64,000 bases of DNA. Source: Sporomusa acidovorans. Its GTDB lineage: Bacteria; Bacillota; Negativicutes; Sporomusales; Sporomusaceae. Under the pieces are notes generated by a model that was not told where the DNA came from, ran no database searches, and worked only from the letters and a program-made list of their open reading frames with translations. The stretch spans positions 1 through 64,000 of the forward strand of contig NZ_FNAM01000002.1 of NCBI RefSeq assembly GCF_900101845.1, read 5' to 3'. Shown piece after piece: positions 60,648 through 64,000 of this stretch (position 1 is its first letter; each line of letters opens with the position of its first letter). The translations under genes were made by a program, and so were the position numbers.

Positions 60648-61018
60648 GAAGGTTTCACGCTCCCCTGATATTTCGATGGACACTTAATCAACAATTTTTC
60701 GGCCGTAAACTGACCGTTTTGGAATTTACCCACAGCCACAATGCTAGTGGCCTGACTCAGCCCTTCCGGTTTCGTTCCCTGATAGATGACCGGCACTTCT
60801 TCACCGGCTTCGTCTCTTAGTAAAAACATAATCGTCTTGCCGTTCTCCGTCACCGTTATTTTTTCATTGGCAAGCACTCCGCGCACCTGAACCGCTCCGG
60901 TTGAGGATTTAGCCTGGGCGAAACTGACATACGGCGTTAATGAAGATTGAAAGGCAATAAAGCTATAGGCGATAAACGCCACGATGACCACCAGTCCAAC
61001 GATATGCCGCCTCTTCAT
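60644..61018 (-). CDS. ccmE: Heme chaperone CcmE, Cys-type variant
   Basis: 124 residues. N-terminal membrane helix, OB-fold domain (VQVRGVLANEKITVTENGKTIMFLLRDEAGEEVPVIYQGTKPEGL, VAVGKFQNGQFTAEKLLIKCPSKYQ). The usual heme-binding HxxxY is replaced by CPSKY, that is CxxxY. CxxxY CcmE forms are known from archaea and sulfate reducers. The start overlaps the ccmC stop. Confidence 0.92.
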   Translation of the reverse strand: MKRRHIVGLVVIVAFIAYSFIAFQSSLTPYVSFAQAKSSTGAVQVRGVLANEKITVTENGKTIMFLLRDEAGEEVPVIYQGTKPEGLSQATSIVAVGKFQNGQFTAEKLLIKCPSKYQGSVKPS

Positions 61019-61695
61019 TGTTTCAAGCCCTCCTCCCCGTCAAGCAGCGCGGCTTCGTACTGACATTGGGAATGAACCCGGCAGCTTAATAGCCACCAGA
61101 AAATAGCCGTACAGGCAATCAAGGCAGCAATCAATATGATTAGCATACCCCAGTCCATATCGACCTTAGCGGCACTATTGATGACCGGTGCAGGGTGCAG
61201 CGAAAAATAATAACGCGGAATAATAAACACCAAAAAAGGTACGGTGATAAAGGAACAAAGCGAATATACCGCGGCAATGCGGGCCTTCTGTTCCTTATCT
61301 TCAATGGCGGAACGCAACGCCAAATACGCTCCGTAAATCAAAAGCAATATAAAAATCGTAGTTTGCCGCGGATCCCAGTTCCAGTACGCACCCCACGTCA
61401 GTTTTGCGAAGATGGCGCCACTCACTGTTGCCAGAATACAAAAAACAAAGCCCAGGGATGCGGCCGCCGAACTTTTCCAGTCGTGCTCCGGCTGGCGGGT
61501 ACGCAGATACTGAAACGCCCAAACAGCGGACAATAAAAAGGCCAACACCGAAACCCACGCCACCGGGATATGGAAAAAGGCAATGCGGACCAAATTCCCC
61601 AGTCCCTCGGCCGGTGGTATAATCGTAAGTACGGCGTAAATGACGCCAACCGTCCAAATGCCAATACCCCAGATACTTAGATAACTGCGTTTCAC
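61015..61695 (-). CDS. ccmC: Heme exporter subunit CcmC
   Basis: 226 residues from GTG 61695 (GGGGG upstream; the longer frame lacks a signal). Six helices, WWD motif WGAYWNWDPRQT and histidines in FFHIPVAWVS and SLHPAPVI. Loads heme onto CcmE. Start overlaps the ccmB end. Confidence 0.94.
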   Translation of the reverse strand: MKRSYLSIWGIGIWTVGVIYAVLTIIPPAEGLGNLVRIAFFHIPVAWVSVLAFLLSAVWAFQYLRTRQPEHDWKSSAAASLGFVFCILATVSGAIFAKLTWGAYWNWDPRQTTIFILLLIYGAYLALRSAIEDKEQKARIAAVYSLCSFITVPFLVFIIPRYYFSLHPAPVINSAAKVDMDWGMLIILIAALIACTAIFWWLLSCRVHSQCQYEAALLDGEEGLKQ

Positions 61696-61709
61696 CGGAA
61701 AGCCCCCTT

Positions 61710-62387
61710 TCAGTCGTACCAAAGATAATCGAAAAGAATGGATGTTGCAAATAAAACCGCAATATCATAACCTGCCATAAACACGAAATCCTGTATTCCG
61801 GGCAGGATACCGTCAAATACCCGGATAGTAGCCGCAATCACCATCAGAAATTGCGGCAGCAGCAGTGGAAACGTAATAACCGTATACAGCGAACCCTTGC
61901 CCCCTGCCCGGCAAATCATAAGCGCAGTCAGTGTAGACACGGTGGCAATGCCGATGTCACCCAAAACCAGCACAAGCCCAAGTTCCGGCCACAAGGATAC
62001 GGAAAAATTAAGCAATATGATAAACAACGGTAGGACAAGTACAGTTAACGCGATTAACAATAATCCATTGAATATCGTTTTCCCCCAATATACCGCTTGG
62101 GCGCCGGCGTACAGCCGGAGGGTAAACAGGGTTCCCGCTTCCTGCTCCTGTACAAATATCCGGGATAAACCGGCCATCGCACAAAAGAACAGGATAATCC
62201 ATAACAGGGCAGCAGCCAGGGCGGAACTAACCGCCGCACCGGCCAAGCTCATGCTGATACTGGCCAGCGTAGTCAGGGCAAACATTGCCAGAGCGCTAAA
62301 CGCATACTTGGATCGCAGTTCACACAGCGCATCCTTATGAACCATCGCCCCCATCACACTATGCCAAGGCAATTTTCTGTCTTGCAT
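61710..62387 (-). CDS. ccmB: Heme exporter ABC permease CcmB
   Basis: 225 residues from ATG 62387 (GGAGG 6 bases upstream, inside the end of ccmA). Six hydrophobic helices; EQEAGTLFTLRLYAGAQAVYWGKTIFN and the FPLLLPQFLMVIAAT segments are CcmB features. Pairs with CcmA. Confidence 0.93.
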   Translation of the reverse strand: MQDRKLPWHSVMGAMVHKDALCELRSKYAFSALAMFALTTLASISMSLAGAAVSSALAAALLWIILFFCAMAGLSRIFVQEQEAGTLFTLRLYAGAQAVYWGKTIFNGLLLIALTVLVLPLFIILLNFSVSLWPELGLVLVLGDIGIATVSTLTALMICRAGGKGSLYTVITFPLLLPQFLMVIAATIRVFDGILPGIQDFVFMAGYDIAVLFATSILFDYLWYD

Positions 62388-62988
62388 CGCGAACCTCCTC
62401 AAGGTCGTTGGTGGCTATGACAACTGCCGTCTGCCGCGCCAAAGCCTTATCTACCAGCCGTTTTACCAGTTGTTTACCTTCCTCGTCAAGATTGGAGGAG
62501 GGTTCATCCAACAGCCAAACAGGAGGTCTTAGCGCTTCTAGCAGCGCAAACTTTAACCGTTGGCGCATTCCGGTTGAATAGGTGCTGATTCGTTCATGCC
62601 GGCGCCCGTTTAAGCCCACTGTTTCAAGACAATTCTGTAATTGTTCGTCAGATAACTCCCAGCCGCGGGCCCGCGCCAGGAACTTAAGATTTTCATAGCC
62701 GGTCATCGCATTATAAAATATCAATTCCGGTGATATCAGGCCAAAACAGGACATTCGTTGATCAGCGGCAAGCTCCTTGCCAGCCATCCGTACGTTTACT
62801 TCACCTGTGCTTGGTCTAAGCAAACCGGCGATTACCTTAATCAGCGTAGATTTGCCGGAACCGTTGGGCCCTGTTACCCCGATGCACTCTCCCGGGCAAA
62901 TGAGCTGATTGATATCAGCAAATAATTGCCGGCGGCCATATTTTTTGGAAACGCGAATAAGTTCTACAACAACTTCCTGCAATGTCAT
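62359..62988 (-). CDS. ccmA: Heme exporter ABC ATPase CcmA
   Basis: 209 residues. Walker A GPNGSGKST at about 40-48, signature YSTGMRQRLKFALLEALRPPVWLLDEPSSNLDEEG including Walker B. Overlaps ccmB by 29 bases. ATP use by CcmAB releases holo-CcmE. First gene of the ccm-nrf operon; ccmD, ccmG and ccmH are not seen nearby. Confidence 0.94.
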   Translation of the reverse strand: MTLQEVVVELIRVSKKYGRRQLFADINQLICPGECIGVTGPNGSGKSTLIKVIAGLLRPSTGEVNVRMAGKELAADQRMSCFGLISPELIFYNAMTGYENLKFLARARGWELSDEQLQNCLETVGLNGRRHERISTYSTGMRQRLKFALLEALRPPVWLLDEPSSNLDEEGKQLVKRLVDKALARQTAVVIATNDLEEVRDARQKIALA

Positions 62989-63319
62989 TCCCCCAGCAAG
63001 CCACTGTTACTTTTGTCCTTATGTAAAGAAATGACTTTCACTAAACGAAAGTCTCCTGTTATACCGGTATAATGCCAGCGCTGCTTATCATAAAAAGGCG
63101 CCGATGCTTCATTTCTTTCGACCATTATACCGAAAGGTGATTACAGCGATATTAAGCAAATATTACAAATCTATTACATTTTTCTTTTTTGTCCTCTTCA
63201 CCTCCGCCAGTACCGTTCTTCGAAATGAGCGACTGGTGAATAATTTGATACTTTACACAGCCTGACATCCCTTGGCGTCTTCCCTGTGGCTGACTTCAGT
63301 AGTCAACATGACTGTAGGG
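62989..63319. promoter_or_regulatory. Upstream region of the ccm-nrf operon
   Basis: Contains a 14-bp palindrome TTATACCGGTATAA (63059-63072), a GACTTTC/GAAAGTC hairpin (63033-63053) and a minus-strand TATAAT (63128-63123). The -35 is not obvious, so an activator such as an FNR- or nitrite-type regulator may act here; this is inference. Confidence 0.4.
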
Positions 63320-63415
63320 GTTTCACCTCCTTATAGGTATCCTAGCAACAAAGCCGCCAGTTCCAAGCCTGGCGGCTGATTAATTGTTTCAATTCCCTAT
63401 AGGTAGCCTAGCAAC
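63320..63415 (+). CRISPR. Two-repeat CRISPR-like remnant (one 36-base spacer)
   Basis: GTTTCACCTCCTTATAGGTATCCTAGCAAC-type 30-base unit at 63320-63349 (first 20 bases GTTTCACCTCCTTATAGGTA) and a second at 63386-63415 (first 20 bases GTTTCAATTCCCTATAGGTA, both ending CCTAGCAAC). Four of 30 positions differ. The start GTTTCAATTCC.TATAGGTA matches common type I-B repeats of Firmicutes. The spacer of 36 bases is of normal length but contains a 9-bp inverted repeat (AGCCGCCAG/CTGGCGGCT), so it may instead be a small hairpin. No cas gene in the window. Confidence 0.6.
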
Positions 63416-63627
63416 CCATCTTATTCAACAAAAATTCTCCAAAATATTCAATAATTATAAGGCAAACGGTTCGCCCAAAAGATGCTTTTCTACCAGTTTC
63501 TATAATTCCAATCAATCACTTCTATCATCTTTTTATTCTTCAGTAAAACACTTTTTCCTTTCTCCTGCAAAATTAACTCGCCCTTATCCAGGGACTTAGC
63601 CGCTCTTTAACTCCCACTTTTAGAAGA
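63416..63627. other. AT-rich spacer without a gene
   Basis: Nothing supported between the CRISPR-like repeats and the permease gene end. Only a 71-codon plus-strand frame that begins inside the second repeat and has no ribosome site. Confidence 0.4.
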
Positions 63628-64000
63628 TTAGTCCATTCTTTGCAGAGTAAAAAAAGGATCCGCCTGCCGGAGGCTTCTGCCGAGCAGCAAACCGCCTGCT
63701 ACCCCCACCAGGATATAGCCCAGCCAAATGGCAAGAACCACGCCGGCCATCGTTGACCAGGCAGGCCAGGCGAACATGGGCCCGGTCAGGATTGCCAGCC
63801 AGGGTCGGCCGACGGTTGCAAGCAATAGGCCTGTCCCCGCACCAAGCACACTCCCCAATCCCAGCAGTAAAACAACCTCCCACACAAACAGCCCGGTCAG
63901 GGTTTCCCCCGACGCGCCCAAAGCTTGTAACACCCCCAGCTCCCGCCGTCGATGTTTGAGCAAAAAATGGAACAGTATCCCTGCCAGCGCCAGAGTGATT
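63628..64000 (-). CDS. FtsX/MacB-type ABC permease, C-terminal part, cut by window edge
   Basis: The frame is open through the right edge (residues ITLALAGILFHFLLKHRRRELGVLQALGASGETL and onward), so the apparent start at 63963 is internal. RRRELGVLQALGAS is the hallmark of FtsX-like permeases; three hydrophobic helices follow (VVLLLGLGSVLGAGTGLLLATV, MAGVVLAIWLGYILVGVAGGLLL). Likely a lipoprotein or macrolide exporter-type permease. Confidence 0.85.
   Translation of the reverse strand, partial: ITLALAGILFHFLLKHRRRELGVLQALGASGETLTGLFVWEVVLLLGLGSVLGAGTGLLLATVGRPWLAILTGPMFAWPAWSTMAGVVLAIWLGYILVGVAGGLLLGRSLRQADPFFTLQRMD

Overview
The window looks like the chromosome of an anaerobic, diderm Firmicute of the Negativicutes (Sporomusaceae-like, relatives of Sporomusa/Pelosinus). 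Reasons: a porin with an N-terminal SLH domain (26518-27864) and another outer-membrane barrel protein (46095-46613), which are hallmarks of outer-membrane-bearing Firmicutes; Firmicute-type ribosome binding sites and sigma-A promoters; a clostridial-style nif operon with nifI1/nifI2 and split nifV; and strictly anaerobic redox enzymes throughout. The genus is inference.

Layout. 1-4.4 kb: end of a transposase, an LUD-domain gene, two copies of a type I toxin/antisense-RNA module, small unknown genes and a GNAT acetyltransferase. 4.6-28.2 kb: a redox island. A sigma-54 activator (4630-6675) faces a minus-strand operon (15125 to 6789) of zinc-ribbon peptide, a cytoplasmic molybdoenzyme alpha/beta pair resembling pyrogallol-phloroglucinol transhydroxylase, an old-yellow-enzyme-type reductase, a UroD-like methyltransferase-fold protein, a second zinc-ribbon peptide and an MFS transporter. 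Behind it lies a second minus-strand operon (23687 to 15773): a Tat-exported molybdoenzyme with Fe-S and DmsC-like membrane subunits, TorD-like chaperone, NapG/NapH-like ferredoxins, a polyferredoxin and TatA. A chemotaxis-type signalling protein, another MFS transporter and the SLH porin follow. Both molybdoenzyme operons and the porin carry a recognisable -24/-12 sigma-54 promoter, and all three have the same upstream activator-like direct repeat. The two operon promoter regions are diverged duplicates of each other. I read this as one regulon linking outer-membrane entry, periplasmic reduction, uptake and cytoplasmic conversion of an unknown, perhaps phenolic, substrate. This is the most interesting part of the window.

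28.4-40.5 kb: two unknown small genes and a complete minus-strand nitrogenase operon, nifH-nifI1-nifI2-nifD-nifK-nifE-nifN-nifB-anfO-like-nifV(omega)-nifV(alpha), with a long leader that contains a terminator hairpin. 40.5-55.2 kb: housekeeping and small genes (tcdA, YjfB-like, guanylate-kinase-like, riboflavin ECF S component, SH3, outer-membrane barrel, DUF3786, HbpS/GlcG, MocR regulator plus EamA exporter), two adjacent decayed genes (48.3-50.7 kb) and an AT-rich remnant of an ABC exporter with a GNAT gene.

55.5-63 kb: a minus-strand operon ccmA-ccmB-ccmC-ccmE-ccmF-nirJ2/ahb-like-nrfH-nrfA, which combines cytochrome c maturation (with a Cys-type CcmE), a heme-synthesis radical SAM enzyme and the ammonia-forming nitrite reductase. 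The window ends with a two-repeat CRISPR-like remnant and the C-terminal part of an FtsX-type permease that runs off the right edge.
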